This document shows positions 1 to 8,536 of a stretch of DNA of 64,000 nucleotides, piece by piece; the stretch's first letter is position 1; every line of letters starts with the position of its first letter. The notes below the pieces were generated by a model that saw only the letters and a list, made by a program, of their open reading frames with translations, searched no databases and was not told the DNA's origin. Source of the stretch: Maritimibacter dapengensis (GTDB lineage Bacteria > Pseudomonadota > Alphaproteobacteria > Rhodobacterales > Rhodobacteraceae); the NCBI RefSeq assembly GCF_019218265.1, contig NZ_JAHUZE010000004.1, positions 288,001 through 352,000 of the forward strand. The letters are read 5' to 3'. A program made the translations under genes and the position numbers.

Positions 1-1167
1 GTTTCGCGTCGTCATGTCGTCTTCAGACTGCGCAACCACATTCTCGAGCACCTCTACGACAAGACGCGAGGGCGCCAGGTCGAATCGGTCGAGTTCCCAT
101 CTGATTTTCTCGAACAGCCGGGGATCGCGAAGTTCATCGGGAGAGAAATTGACGGCGACGTTCGGCACGTGAAGGCCCGATTGATCCCATGTTCTCAGCG
201 CCGAGAGTGTGTGGAAGAGCATCACTTCTCCCAAACGCTCAAACAAGCCTGCTTCCGCGATTGCAGGCAGAAAGGCGGCAGGAGCGACCTGGCCTTTTTC
301 AGGATGTTCCCAACGTGCGAGAGCCTCGAAGCCGGTCAGTTCGCCCGTGTGTGTCGACACCTGAGGTTGGAACCAAGGTTTGATTTCACCCTCGTCGAGC
401 GCTCGAACGACTTCTTTCGTCAAATTATCGGGGACCGAAACGCGCGGCCTCATACCTTGCGAAAAAGCGCGTATTGAGCCCGGTCCGGCTTTCTGAGCCT
501 CGTCCAATGCACTTTCGGCCGCATCCAGCAAACTCTCGCCTGTCTGGTCGGGCACTCTCGATGGCAACGCGAAGCCGACGCAGGCGGTCAGCAACACACG
601 GGTCCCGTCGAGTGATATCGGTTGACCGAGAGCATCCTGCATGCGCCCGGCAAGCTGGATCATGCTTTCAAGATCGGTGCGTGGCGTCTTCGCGAGCGCC
701 ATTCCGAAACGCCCGGGTTTCAGCGCGGTAGTGATGTCTGCCTCGCGAAGCGTTTCGCGGACTCGATCAGCACAGGCTCGTAGTATTGTTTCCGCCCCAC
801 CATCGCCGAACTGCGCAGAGAGTGCCGCAGCGTTGTCAATTTCGATGACGACACAGACTGGCGGGTCGCCCAGCGCATTGGCCCCGTCGGACATGGCATC
901 GTCCAGACAGGTCAAGAGACGATCGCGGCCGGGTAATCCGGTCACGTTGTCGCGTTTTGGCGCTTTTTCCCACGGGAATCGCAATGATCCTGTGAAGGCA
1001 AGAAGTGCCGGTGTCGTGACCGCGAAGACGAGAAGCGCGCCTTCACCGCCGAACCAATAAGCACCAAGCATGACTGCGGGAAGGAACGCCAAAGCATGAG
1101 GGCCGAACATGCCTTTCCTGAATCGCGCAAGAGCATTGCTTCGGTCCGTTGCTATTCTGAAACCCAT
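1..1167 (-). CDS. EAL-domain cyclic-di-GMP phosphodiesterase with degenerate GGDEF domain (partial, 3' end outside window)
   Basis: The minus-strand frame is open from an ATG at 1167 to the left edge (389 codons seen, no stop). Two hydrophobic segments near residues 18-32 and 37-51 suggest a membrane-anchored N-terminus. A GGDEF-type region follows at about residues 65-225, but the signature position reads PGRFG in place of GGDEF, so cyclase activity is unlikely. The EAL domain then begins with an intact EAL (context FEALARWEHP) and continues with VNFSPDEL and VEVLEN, which match the conserved Asn and Glu metal-site neighbourhoods. The likely role is cyclic-di-GMP hydrolysis or sensing at the inner membrane. 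The C-terminal third of the EAL domain is outside the window, so the later catalytic residues cannot be checked. It lies upstream of ttcA on the same strand but is not obviously linked to it in function. Confidence 0.85.
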   Translation of the reverse strand, partial: MGFRIATDRSNALARFRKGMFGPHALAFLPAVMLGAYWFGGEGALLVFAVTTPALLAFTGSLRFPWEKAPKRDNVTGLPGRDRLLTCLDDAMSDGANALGDPPVCVVIEIDNAAALSAQFGDGGAETILRACADRVRETLREADITTALKPGRFGMALAKTPRTDLESMIQLAGRMQDALGQPISLDGTRVLLTACVGFALPSRVPDQTGESLLDAAESALDEAQKAGPGSIRAFSQGMRPRVSVPDNLTKEVVRALDEGEIKPWFQPQVSTHTGELTGFEALARWEHPEKGQVAPAAFLPAIAEAGLFERLGEVMLFHTLSALRTWDQSGLHVPNVAVNFSPDELRDPRLFEKIRWELDRFDLAPSRLVVEVLENVVAQSEDDMTTRN

Positions 1168-1249
1168 CACGATTGTCCGCTGGTCCGTGCGGGGAACTTC
1201 CCCCGCTGGACCGGGACCATAGAATCGACGAGTCAATCAGCAGTTAACG

Positions 1250-2116
1250 TCAGTCGGTTCTTTCATGTTCATCGGGCTTAGGGCGCATGAGACCGGCGAA
1301 ATCGAACAATTTCGGGTCAAGCAGATGCGATGGACGCGCGTTCATCAAAGCCCGGAACATGACCTGACGACGACCGGGAGCGTTTTGCTCCCATCCGTCG
1401 AGGATCTGTTTCACCTGCTGGCGTTGCAGGCCGTCCTGCGACCCACAGAGGTCGCACGGGATGATCGGGTATTGCATGTCTCTCGCGAATTTTTGGCAAT
1501 CCCCTTCAGCGACATGGGCGAGTGGGCGATAGACGAACAGATCGCCTTCTTCGTTGATCAATTTTGGCGGCATGGTTGCCAGTCGCCCGCCATGGAAAAG
1601 GTTCATGAAAAACGTTTCGAGAATATCGTCGCGATGGTGTCCCAGAACCACGGCCGAACAACCTTCTTCGCGCGCGATGCGATAGAGATTGCCCCGGCGC
1701 AGTCGCGAACAGAGCGCGCAGAAGGTCCTCCCCTCGGGAACCTTGTCCATTACAATCGAATAGGTGTCCTGGTACTCGATCCTGTGCGGCACGCCCCGAT
1801 CTTCGAGGAAAGCCGGGAGAACCGTTGCAGGGAAACCAGGCTGCCCCTGATCAAGATTGCAGGCGAGGATGTCGACTGGCAAAAGACCGCGCCATTTCAA
1901 CTCGTAGAGCGCGGCAAGCATCGTGTAGCTGTCCTTGCCGCCCGATAGACAAACCAGCCATTTTGGTGTTTTCCCGTCGGCGCGGGTTTCGATCATGCCA
2001 TATTGCTCGACCGCCTCACGCACGTTTCGGATGATCCGCTTGCGCAGCTTCTTGAATTCGGTGGTGGCGGGTGCCCCCCGAAACAGCGGATGGATATCTT
2101 CATTGTCGTCGAGCAT
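1250..2116 (-). CDS. ttcA: tRNA 2-thiocytidine biosynthesis protein TtcA
   Basis: This 288-residue protein has every hallmark of TtcA, the iron-sulfur-dependent enzyme that thiolates cytidine 32 of certain tRNAs. The PP-loop SGGKDS is at residues 58-63, which binds ATP to adenylate the target base. The two Cys pairs that hold the cluster and handle sulfur are visible: CALC at 133-136 and CDLC at 221-224. The conserved GHHRDD segment is at about 159-164. Length fits the family (about 270-310). The start is the first Met of the frame and gives the usual short N-terminal extension before the FKKLRKRI helix. It acts in the cytoplasm and is transcribed in the same direction as the EAL-domain gene that follows it, with an 82-base gap. 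Confidence 0.95.
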   Translation of the reverse strand: MLDDNEDIHPLFRGAPATTEFKKLRKRIIRNVREAVEQYGMIETRADGKTPKWLVCLSGGKDSYTMLAALYELKWRGLLPVDILACNLDQGQPGFPATVLPAFLEDRGVPHRIEYQDTYSIVMDKVPEGRTFCALCSRLRRGNLYRIAREEGCSAVVLGHHRDDILETFFMNLFHGGRLATMPPKLINEEGDLFVYRPLAHVAEGDCQKFARDMQYPIIPCDLCGSQDGLQRQQVKQILDGWEQNAPGRRQVMFRALMNARPSHLLDPKLFDFAGLMRPKPDEHERTD

Positions 2117-2168
2117 ATCCGCGTCTTAGGGCGCAGATGCGGGTGAGGCAAGCGGTGCAAGAGCAGTC

Positions 2169-3008
2169 TCAGGCTTTACGATTTGATCGTGCACCGTTCG
2201 CGAGCCGCTTACCGTCCGTGAAATACTTCTCTGCGATCGATCTGGATAGAAGCGGGGTGCCAGCAGCGAGGCGTTGGCAGAAGCGTTCCATCTTCGCGTC
2301 GAAATGGGTCTGCCTCGTTGCGTTCTGGCGCGGGGGCATTTTGACACTGTCCACTGTAACGCTTGCGCCAAGCGCGGTCAGGAGCTGCGTCGCGCCTTCG
2401 AGAGACGTGACGTCCGAGAGGTCGACTCTGTGGATGTGAACATCCGGGATGTCAGCGGTTAGCATCGCGTAGTATTCGGCCCGAGCGAACACCTCATGCA
2501 CATACCAGAAAGCGCTCCCTGCCACTCCATGCTCCATGAACGGAGCAGAATTGACCAACACGTTGGGGTATCGCGGATCCAGAGCAAAAAGCCACGTATA
2601 CCCGAAATTGGTGAATTCGAAGCGATTGACGTAGGACCAGAGGATCTTGAACGGGTCGCGGGTTAAGATGATCAGGTGGACCTCGCCCGCCTCCACGAGC
2701 GGAGTGATATTTTCGACCAATCCTGCTTTGAACAGGAAATGCGAGATCTCAGCGTAGCGAACGGTATCCGAAGCGGCGATACGTTCCAGTTTCTGAGCCC
2801 AGAAACGACGGACGTGGTCGACGTTGCCCACCGAGTTGAAGAACGTGAAATGCGATGCGTCGGGACTTTCGACTCCAATCTGAGTATAACCCAGGCGTTC
2901 GTGATGAACTTCGGCGTCGATCCAATTCAGCCGGAGAAGTTCGGTCAGGAAAACCGTTCCAGATCGCCCGGTCGTGAGCGGGAACACAAACTGGCGGGTC
3001 ATACGCAC
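2169..3008 (-). CDS. sulfotransferase-like P-loop protein
   Basis: The 279-residue protein opens with FVFPLTTGRSGTVFL, the 5'-phosphosulfate-binding loop pattern of the sulfotransferase superfamily (a P-loop variant close to the N-terminus). A later LIILTRDPFKILWSYVNRF resembles the second cofactor-binding segment, where an Arg and a Ser contact the 3'-phosphate of PAPS. The rest is not similar to anything I recognise in detail, so the acceptor substrate is unknown. There is no signal peptide or membrane segment. It lies 52 bases upstream of ttcA and 6 bases downstream of yidD on the same strand, so it may be cotranscribed with them, though no shared function is evident. Family assignment rests on the two loops only. 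Confidence 0.7.
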   Translation of the reverse strand: MRMTRQFVFPLTTGRSGTVFLTELLRLNWIDAEVHHERLGYTQIGVESPDASHFTFFNSVGNVDHVRRFWAQKLERIAASDTVRYAEISHFLFKAGLVENITPLVEAGEVHLIILTRDPFKILWSYVNRFEFTNFGYTWLFALDPRYPNVLVNSAPFMEHGVAGSAFWYVHEVFARAEYYAMLTADIPDVHIHRVDLSDVTSLEGATQLLTALGASVTVDSVKMPPRQNATRQTHFDAKMERFCQRLAAGTPLLSRSIAEKYFTDGKRLANGARSNRKA

Positions 3009-3014
3009 CTCAGG

Positions 3015-3260
3015 TTATTCATCGTCCCTTCCGTTATTGGGCTCCGGCACGGGGTCAAATCCGGAACCGCCCAATGGATGGCAGCGTCCGATCCTCTTGG
3101 CTGCAAGCCAGGAGCCTCTGATCGCGCCGTGCTTCTCAAGCGCTTCGAGCGCGTAGGCGGAGCATGTCGGCTGGTAACGGCAGCTGTGACCGACCCAGGG
3201 GGACAGCAGGAGCCTGTAAGCGCGCACGGGCAGGGCAACGATGTGGGCGAGCGGAGTCAT
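3015..3260 (-). CDS. yidD: membrane protein insertion efficiency factor YidD
   Basis: YidD is a small membrane-associated protein that helps the YidC insertase and is normally encoded beside rpmH, rnpA and yidC. The family core is clear: [20 protein letters not shown], then [16 protein letters not shown] and [18 protein letters not shown], with the three conserved Cys in their usual places. I chose the internal Met at 3260 (81 residues) because it matches the usual family length. The frame stays open to an ATG at 3323, and another ATG is at 3296. No strong ribosome binding site separates the three. An inserted plus-strand gene (3382-3846) separates it from rnpA. Confidence 0.9.
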   Translation of the reverse strand: MTPLAHIVALPVRAYRLLLSPWVGHSCRYQPTCSAYALEALEKHGAIRGSWLAAKRIGRCHPLGGSGFDPVPEPNNGRDDE

Positions 3261-3381
3261 GCTGTGGATATAAGCTTTCTCCTTCCGCCGAGCCATAGTC
3301 CAAGTGACGCGCACATGCCGCACGGTTGACGGATTGGCCGCGTGCCGCCACGCTCATGGGACCTGTTGAGGGGCATGCGCG

Positions 3382-3846
3382 ATGATGAACCTATTCCATT
3401 TCCTTCACTTGCTCTCTGCCGTCACTTGGGCGGGGGGCACGCTTTTCTTCGGACTGGTGCTGATGCCCGCTATGGCGCGAAGGCCTGCGGCAGAAGCGCA
3501 AGCGCTCTATGAAGGGATCGGCCGCTCGTCCGGTTTACTCATGGGGATTTCGGGTGTCCTGGTGCTCGTCACCGGCCCTTTGCGCGCCGTATTCGGTGGC
3601 GGGCTTACACAATGGTCCGATCTTTGGACCCCATATGGTCTGATGGTGATCTCGGCCTTCGTCATCGCCTTCGTCGCGTCTGGCGTGGACGGTGCCAGCC
3701 GGGGGCGTATGCGCCGCGCTTTCGAAGACCCGGCGACCTATCCCGAAGTGGCCGGAGTCGCGGCGCGCCGCAACGCTTGGGTCTCGGGGGGCGCGATGGT
3801 TGCGCTCATTCTCATCATGGGCGCTTTGGGTTTGGGGATGTATTAA
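3382..3846 (+). CDS. small four-helix integral membrane protein, CopD/DUF2269-like
   Basis: This 154-residue protein has about four hydrophobic helices, beginning with FHFLHLLSAVTWAGGTLFFGLVLMP. The His of the LHLLSAVTWAGG segment is the arrangement seen in small CopD-like and DUF2269-like membrane proteins, some of which bind haem or copper. That family reading is tentative. It is the only plus-strand gene inside the minus-strand rpmH-rnpA-yidD cluster. Its stop codon TAA (3844-3846) overlaps the rnpA stop, read on the other strand at 3843-3845, so the two genes converge on a single TTAA. Transcription from either side would run into the other gene. Function unknown. Confidence 0.75.
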   Translation: MMNLFHFLHLLSAVTWAGGTLFFGLVLMPAMARRPAAEAQALYEGIGRSSGLLMGISGVLVLVTGPLRAVFGGGLTQWSDLWTPYGLMVISAFVIAFVASGVDGASRGRMRRAFEDPATYPEVAGVAARRNAWVSGGAMVALILIMGALGLGMY

Positions 3847-4247
3847 GCGCCGTGTAGGCGTGACAGCGCCGTCTCGAGTTCCCACCGCATCGCGTCGAAG
3901 TCTCGTGAGACGGTTTCTCCGGGCCGCGCAACCAGCACGTAGTCCCAGCCAGGTCGCCCTTGTGCCGCGATCACGTCCTGCGCCAAGGCGCGCAGCCTCC
4001 GTTTCGCGCGGTTTCGAGCGACCGCGTTTCCGATTTTCTTTGAGGCGGTGAATCCGACCTGGATGTTCGGGTCGTCATCACTGCGGTTGCGACCTTGCAG
4101 CAAGAACCCCGGCGCGGGTGCCTTGCGCCCCTTGGCGCAGGCGAGAAAGTCGGATCGTTTGCGCAAGATCTGTAAACGCGAAACCGCCGGAGGCGTTTCC
4201 GTGGTCGCAACCTTGCGGTCGGTCCCGGGCGCCTCCGGCGGTGTCAT
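3843..4247 (-). CDS. rnpA: ribonuclease P protein component
   Basis: RnpA is the protein subunit of RNase P, which matures the 5' ends of tRNAs in the cytoplasm. The signature is present: LQILRKRSDFLAC, then GFTASKKIGNAVARNRAKRRLR, the RNA-binding RNR-type motif. The open frame reaches 4592 but passes through rpmH. The ATG at 4247, 23 bases after the rpmH stop, gives 134 residues, in line with alphaproteobacterial RnpA. The first codons form half of a 13-base perfect inverted repeat (4181-4193 with 4230-4242), which could fold over the start of the message. Its stop overlaps that of the convergent membrane gene. Confidence 0.95.
   Translation of the reverse strand: MTPPEAPGTDRKVATTETPPAVSRLQILRKRSDFLACAKGRKAPAPGFLLQGRNRSDDDPNIQVGFTASKKIGNAVARNRAKRRLRALAQDVIAAQGRPGWDYVLVARPGETVSRDFDAMRWELETALSRLHGA
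4181..4242 (-). repeat. 13-bp inverted repeat in the 5' coding part of rnpA
   Basis: Bases 4181-4193 (ACCGCCGGAGGCG) and 4230-4242 are exact reverse complements, 36 bases apart. On the rnpA message the structure starts five bases after the start codon. It could hinder ribosome loading, or it could simply come from the repeated Thr-Pro-Pro coding in the variable N-terminus. Confidence 0.6.
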
Positions 4248-4270
4248 GTTTCTTCGCCTGTGGCTGACGC

Positions 4271-4405
4271 TTACGCGCTCAGCGACTTGCGACCCTTGGC
4301 GCGACGCGCGTTCAGGATCTTGCGGCCAGCCTTGGACGCCATGCGCGCACGGAAGCCGTGGCGGCGCTTGCGAACGAGGTTCGAAGGTTGGTAGGTGCGT
4401 TTCAT
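4271..4405 (-). CDS. rpmH: 50S ribosomal protein L34
   Basis: The 44-residue product begins [20 protein letters not shown] and ends in the lysine- and arginine-rich [15 protein letters not shown], which is L34 throughout. It is a component of the large ribosomal subunit. The frame opens upstream at 4477, but the conserved MKRTYQPS start fixes the gene at 4405. It is the first gene of the minus-strand rpmH-rnpA unit and has a good sigma-70 promoter about 110 bases upstream. Confidence 0.98.
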   Translation of the reverse strand: MKRTYQPSNLVRKRRHGFRARMASKAGRKILNARRAKGRKSLSA

Positions 4406-4514
4406 CGCCCGTCTCCGTCCAGTGTCTTTTTGCGTTACCGTGCCTCTTGGCATCTGCCGCGAAACACAAGCCCCCAAACCCGATGGAATCGGGGCGAAAT
4501 CCGTTGAAGCCCGG

Positions 4515-4543
4515 TCTATAGGGGGCGTTTGGCGTCAAGTCAA
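4515..4543 (-). promoter_or_regulatory. sigma-70-type promoter for rpmH-rnpA
   Basis: On the minus strand a -35 box TTGACT (4538-4543) and a -10 box TATAGA (4515-4520) are separated by exactly 17 bases. They lie about 110 bases upstream of rpmH in the only intergenic stretch that could drive it. Confidence 0.7.
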
Positions 4544-4676
4544 ACGTGCATTTGCGCTTTTTCGCAACACAAGGCGCTTTGAAACAAATCACCGCGCGGT
4601 ATCAACCCACCGTGAAAGGTCTGGCGGGTCCGGGGCGGGTCGGTCATGGTGCGCCGAACCGGAGACAGGAGGGGCC

Positions 4677-5390
4677 ATGAGAGCCGACAGGATCAAACGA
4701 CTTGCGCCGATCGCGGTGATCCTCCTGGTCGCCGTGGTGGGCATCGTGTTCCTGCGCGACCGGCTTTCGTTCGAGACCCTGGCCGCAAACCGCGAAGCTC
4801 TCATCGCCCACAGGGACGCGAACTACGTGCTCTCTGCAATGGTGTTCGTTGTCGCTTACATTGCCATCGTCGGCTTCTCGCTCCCCGGTGCGACCATCGC
4901 GACACTGACGGGTGGCTTTCTGTTCGGAATCTTTCCGGGCGTTTTGTTCAACCTCGCCGGGGCGACTATTGGCGCAACGATCATATTTCTTGCGGCACGC
5001 TTCGGACTGGGAGAGCGATTGGCGGCGCGCATGGAAGCGGTCGAAGGGCGGATCGCGCGGCTCAAACGCGGGATCGACGAGAACCAATGGTCGGTCCTGT
5101 TTCTCATGCGTTTGCTCCCGGCCGTGCCGTTCTTCGTGGCAAACGTGGTCCCCGCGCTCTTGAACGTGCGTACGGGCGTGTTCGTCGTCACCACGGTCGT
5201 CGGCATCATTCCCGGCGCGTTGGTCTATACCTCTGTTGGCGCGGGATTGGGCGACGTGTTCGATCGTGGCGGCGCACCAGACCTCGGCGTGATTTTCGAA
5301 CCTTACATACTCGGCCCAATCATCGGCCTTTGCGTGCTCGCAGCCCTTCCCATCCTGATCCGAACTTTCCGCAAGGGGGACGTCGCATGA
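4677..5390 (+). CDS. TVP38/TMEM64 (DedA-like) family membrane protein
   Basis: The 237-residue protein has an N-terminal membrane helix (IAVILLVAVVGIVFL) and then the TVP38/TMEM64 core. That core includes GFSLPGATIATLTGGFLFG and GIFPGVLFNLAGATIGATIIF, followed by the amphipathic FLMRLLPAVPFFVANVVPAL segment typical of the family (re-entrant loops and a conserved Arg). Such proteins sit in the inner membrane and are thought to move lipids. The start at 4677 is preceded by AGGAGG (4667-4672). Its stop overlaps the ATG of the following oxidoreductase by four bases (ATGA), so the two are translationally coupled. This gene pair recurs in proteobacteria, but its shared function is not established. 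Confidence 0.88.
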   Translation: MRADRIKRLAPIAVILLVAVVGIVFLRDRLSFETLAANREALIAHRDANYVLSAMVFVVAYIAIVGFSLPGATIATLTGGFLFGIFPGVLFNLAGATIGATIIFLAARFGLGERLAARMEAVEGRIARLKRGIDENQWSVLFLMRLLPAVPFFVANVVPALLNVRTGVFVVTTVVGIIPGALVYTSVGAGLGDVFDRGGAPDLGVIFEPYILGPIIGLCVLAALPILIRTFRKGDVA

Positions 5391-6754
5391 CCAAGATCAA
5401 GACCGATATCTGCGTCATTGGTGCCGGGTCCGGCGGCCTTTCTCTCGCGGCGGGCGCTGTCCAGATGGGCGCGAAGGTCGTGCTAATCGAAAAGGGCGAA
5501 ATGGGTGGCGATTGCCTCAATTACGGCTGTGTGCCTTCTAAGGCTCTGCTCCACGCCGGCGCTGCGGGAATGGATTGGACGGCAGCCCATCATCACGTGA
5601 AACGGGCCATTGCCACCATTGCACCTCATGACGGCCAAGAACGTTTCGAGGGGTTGGGCTGCATCGTGATCCGCGAGCATGCCCGCTTTACGGGTCCCCG
5701 CGAGGTCGTGGCGGGCGACACAACGATCCGCGCGAAACGTTTCGTCATTGCCACCGGGTCGCGACCCTTCGTGCCGGAGGTTCCCGGGTTGGACGAGGTG
5801 CCGTATCTGACCAACGAAACGATTTTCGATCTGGTCGAAAAACCGACACATCTCATCGTGATAGGTGGCGGCCCAATCGGCATTGAGATGGCAACGGCGC
5901 ATCGGCGCTTCGGATGTGATGTCACAGTGCTGGAAGGGGAAAAGGCGCTCGGCAAGGACGACCCCGAGGCGGCGGCACTCGTCTTGGACGCACTCCGCGC
6001 AGACGGCGTCGAGATAGTAGAGAACGCGAAGGCCGTGCGGGTGCGTGAGACAGGCGGCAAGGTCGAAGTTGTGACCGAGGACGGCGGTGTTTTCACCGGC
6101 TCGCACTTGCTGATTGCCGTTGGGCGTAAGGCCAATATCGACGATATGGGGCTAAAGGACGCCGGCGTGCGAACAGATGGCACAGCGGTCCACGTAAACG
6201 ACCGGTTGCGAACGTCTAACCGCAGGGTCTATGCGCTGGGCGATGTGACGGGCGGGCTGCAATTCACCCATGTCGCAGGGTATCAGGGCGGGGTGGCGAT
6301 CCGCCCAACGGTATTGCGCTTGCCTGCAAAGGCGCGCACCGATCATTTGCCCTGGTGCACATATTCCAACCCCGAGCTCGCTCAGGTCGGAATGACCGAG
6401 GCCGCGGCCCGAGAGACCTATGGCGGCCGTATCGACGTGCTGCGCGCAGATTTCGCAGGCAACGACAGAGCCGTCGCGACAGGGAGGACAGACGGGTTCA
6501 TCAAGGTCATCGCGCTTAGGGGCAAACCGATCGGCGTGACCCTTGTCGGCGATCACGCAGGCGAATTGATCGCCCCTTGGTCGCTTGTACTTTCGAAGGG
6601 GCTGAAACTATCGGACATTTCCGGCATGGTGCTACCATATCCGACCCTAGCGGAAATTTCGAAACGCGCCGCAGGGAACTATTTCGCGCCGAAACTGTTT
6701 GAAAATGATAAGCTTAAGCGTGTGGTGCGGGTCATTCAGCGGTTCGTGCCTTAA
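5387..6754 (+). CDS. FAD-dependent pyridine nucleotide-disulfide oxidoreductase (mercuric reductase/lipoamide dehydrogenase-like)
   Basis: The 455-residue flavoprotein has an FAD-binding GAGSGGLSLA near the N-terminus and the redox-active disulfide GGDCLNYGCVPSKA (Cys43 and Cys48). An NAD(P)-binding GGGPIGIEMA lies in the middle, and the second FAD contact YALGDVTGGLQFTHVA follows. The C-terminal region reads PYPTLAE where lipoamide dehydrogenases have the catalytic HPT-E pair, so the active-site His is absent. This argues against a true lipoamide dehydrogenase. There is no N-terminal mercury-binding domain and no C-terminal Cys pair as in MerA. It is coupled to the TVP38-type gene by an ATGA overlap. 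It probably reduces a quinone or small disulfide with NAD(P)H, but the substrate is unknown. Confidence 0.88.
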   Translation: MTKIKTDICVIGAGSGGLSLAAGAVQMGAKVVLIEKGEMGGDCLNYGCVPSKALLHAGAAGMDWTAAHHHVKRAIATIAPHDGQERFEGLGCIVIREHARFTGPREVVAGDTTIRAKRFVIATGSRPFVPEVPGLDEVPYLTNETIFDLVEKPTHLIVIGGGPIGIEMATAHRRFGCDVTVLEGEKALGKDDPEAAALVLDALRADGVEIVENAKAVRVRETGGKVEVVTEDGGVFTGSHLLIAVGRKANIDDMGLKDAGVRTDGTAVHVNDRLRTSNRRVYALGDVTGGLQFTHVAGYQGGVAIRPTVLRLPAKARTDHLPWCTYSNPELAQVGMTEAAARETYGGRIDVLRADFAGNDRAVATGRTDGFIKVIALRGKPIGVTLVGDHAGELIAPWSLVLSKGLKLSDISGMVLPYPTLAEISKRAAGNYFAPKLFENDKLKRVVRVIQRFVP

Positions 6755-6770
6755 ACACGTCGAGGGACAA

Positions 6771-8192
6771 ATGTTTCTGAACTCGCTTTCCGGCCGGTTC
6801 CTCATCCTGACCGCCGCATTCGTCATGCTGGCGGAAGTGATGATTTTCGTGCCGTCCGTTTCGAGGTTCCGAGAAGATTATCTCCTTTCGAGGCTCGAGC
6901 GCGCCCAGATCGCATCATTGGCACTCTTGGCCGACGACATGATAGCCCCTGAACTTGAAGCAGAACTCCTGGAGAATGCCGAAGTCTACAACGTCGTGCT
7001 GCGGCGCGATGAGGCGAGGGAGTTGATGTTGTCTTCCCCTGTTCCCGGCCCGGCCGCCGCCAGTTTCGACCTTCGCGACCCCGGAATGTGGGAATTGATG
7101 CGAGATGCGATGCTGCGAATGTGGCGTGCTGAGCCTGAGATCATCCGCGTCATCGGTGACCCAGTCCGAGAAGGTGGTCTTGTGATCGAAGTCACGATGG
7201 ACACAGCGAAACTACGGATGGCCATGATTGATTATGGTCGTAGGATCCTGATCCTGTCGGCCGTCATCTCGGCGTTCACCGGCGTTTTGCTTTATCTGGC
7301 CGTGCAGCTTCTGATGGTGCGTCCGATCCGCAAGGTCGTCGATAATATGAAAGGCTACGCATCCGCACCAGAAGACGCGCGACAGATCATTGCGCCGCAA
7401 TCCGAAATCGTCGAGCTGAGGGAAGCCGAAGAAGCGCTCCACGATTTGCAGGAGCAGCTTTCAAGCGCCCTCAAGCAGAAAGAGAGGCTCGCAGCCCTCG
7501 GCGGTGCAGTCGCGCGCATCAGTCACGATCTGCGAAACATCCTTACGACGGCCCAGCTGTTCGCCGATCGCGTTGAGATGAGTGAGGATCCTGGCGTTCA
7601 ACGCGCCGTCCCCAAGTTGATGGGCTCGATCAGTCGAGCAGTGAACCTCTGCGAATCTACTCTGGCATTCGGACGTGCTGAAGAACCTGCGCCAAGGCTG
7701 GCTCGTTTTCCTCTCACGGATGTCGTGACAGATGTTGTCGAGAGTGAACGCCTCGCAGCGGGAGAGGACGACATCTCGTACGCGGAAGATGTGCCAAGCG
7801 AATTGCTTGTTCGTGCCGATCCCGAACAACTCTATCGCATTCTCAGGAACCTCGTGCGAAATGCGAGGCAGGCGATCCAGAGCACAGGTAAAGGTGGTGA
7901 AATACAGGTGTCCGGCGTGGAGACGCCTGAAGAATGGACCATCTTGATCGAAGATACGGGGCCCGGCCTTCCCAAAAAGGTGCAAGACATCCTTTTCCAA
8001 CCTTTCGCCACGTCCGGCCGCAAGAACGGATCGGGTCTTGGGCTCGCGATCGCTGCCGAACTGGTGAAGAACCATGGTGGTCGCTTGGAACTCGACCGCA
8101 CCGGTCCCGAGGGCACGGTTTTTGCCATTCACCTTCCTCGCGGATTGGAAACCCTCTCGGACACGGTCCGGCAGCCGCAGGCCGCACAATAA
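6771..8192 (+). CDS. membrane-bound sensor histidine kinase
   Basis: The 473-residue kinase has two membrane helices at about residues 8-28 and 158-180 enclosing a periplasmic sensor of about 130 residues. A HAMP-like linker (RPIRKVVDNMKGYA) and a coiled linker follow. The phosphoacceptor box is RISHDLRNIL with His252. The ATP-binding boxes are complete: RNLVRNARQA (N), IEDTGPGLP (G1) and GSGLGLAIA (G2). I chose the ATG at 6771 because GAGGG lies just upstream and it starts directly before the first helix. No response regulator is adjacent, so it is an orphan here. The sensed signal is unknown. Confidence 0.9.
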   Translation: MFLNSLSGRFLILTAAFVMLAEVMIFVPSVSRFREDYLLSRLERAQIASLALLADDMIAPELEAELLENAEVYNVVLRRDEARELMLSSPVPGPAAASFDLRDPGMWELMRDAMLRMWRAEPEIIRVIGDPVREGGLVIEVTMDTAKLRMAMIDYGRRILILSAVISAFTGVLLYLAVQLLMVRPIRKVVDNMKGYASAPEDARQIIAPQSEIVELREAEEALHDLQEQLSSALKQKERLAALGGAVARISHDLRNILTTAQLFADRVEMSEDPGVQRAVPKLMGSISRAVNLCESTLAFGRAEEPAPRLARFPLTDVVTDVVESERLAAGEDDISYAEDVPSELLVRADPEQLYRILRNLVRNARQAIQSTGKGGEIQVSGVETPEEWTILIEDTGPGLPKKVQDILFQPFATSGRKNGSGLGLAIAAELVKNHGGRLELDRTGPEGTVFAIHLPRGLETLSDTVRQPQAAQ

Positions 8193-8247
8193 TTCCCGAT
8201 TGCCCCTTGCAATGCACCGCGAGGAAAGCTAAATCGCCGCCTACCGC

Positions 8248-8324
8248 GCTCTGGTAGCTCAGCTGGATAGAGTACTTGACTACGAATCAAGGGGTCGGGG
8301 GTTCGAATCCTCCCCAGAGCGCCA
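8248..8324 (+). tRNA. tRNA-Arg (anticodon ACG)
   Basis: A full cloverleaf of 77 bases can be drawn. The acceptor stem GCTCTGG pairs with CCAGAGC, the D arm is GCTC...GAGT, and the anticodon stem CTTGA pairs with TCAAG around the loop CTACGAA (anticodon ACG). The T arm has loop TTCGAAT, the discriminator is G, and the 3' CCA is encoded. Its last 18 bases form one of the two attachment repeats of the genomic island, and the integration leaves the tRNA intact. Confidence 0.97.
8307..8324. repeat. attL core repeat (tRNA 3' end)
   Basis: ATCCTCCCCAGAGCGCCA, identical to 35197-35214. It covers part of the T arm, the acceptor 3' strand and the CCA of tRNA-Arg. Confidence 0.92.
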
Positions 8325-8369
8325 ACCTCCCCACTAAAAGCTTTAGATAACAACGGGTTGTCTGAATCA

Positions 8370-8398
8370 TTGTCTAAGAAATCAAGTGCCTTAGACAA
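8370..8398. repeat. putative integrase arm-type sites, left end
   Basis: TTGTCTAAG (8370-8378) and its reverse complement CTTAGACAA (8390-8398) lie 46 bases inside the left att core. A weaker copy, TTGTCTGAA, is at 8358-8366. The same 9-mer pair recurs just inside the right end (35106-35114 and 35152-35160), as expected for arm-type binding sites of a tyrosine recombinase. Confidence 0.6.
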
Positions 8399-8536
8399 TT
8401 TGGAAAAACCGTGACGTGACCGCAGGGCGGTGCAAGGGCCTGATCCAAGGCGGATTTTTCTCTTGGGAGTCACCCATACGCAACGGCCCGACGCTGGAAG
8501 CGCCGGGCCGTGGTGCGGTAGGAGGAGCCGATTGAT

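Noticed and set aside
5387-6754. Calling the flavoprotein a mercuric reductase or lipoamide dehydrogenase
   Set aside because: It lacks the MerA C-terminal Cys pair and the catalytic His-Glu pair of lipoamide dehydrogenase. There is no mer or lipoyl gene nearby.
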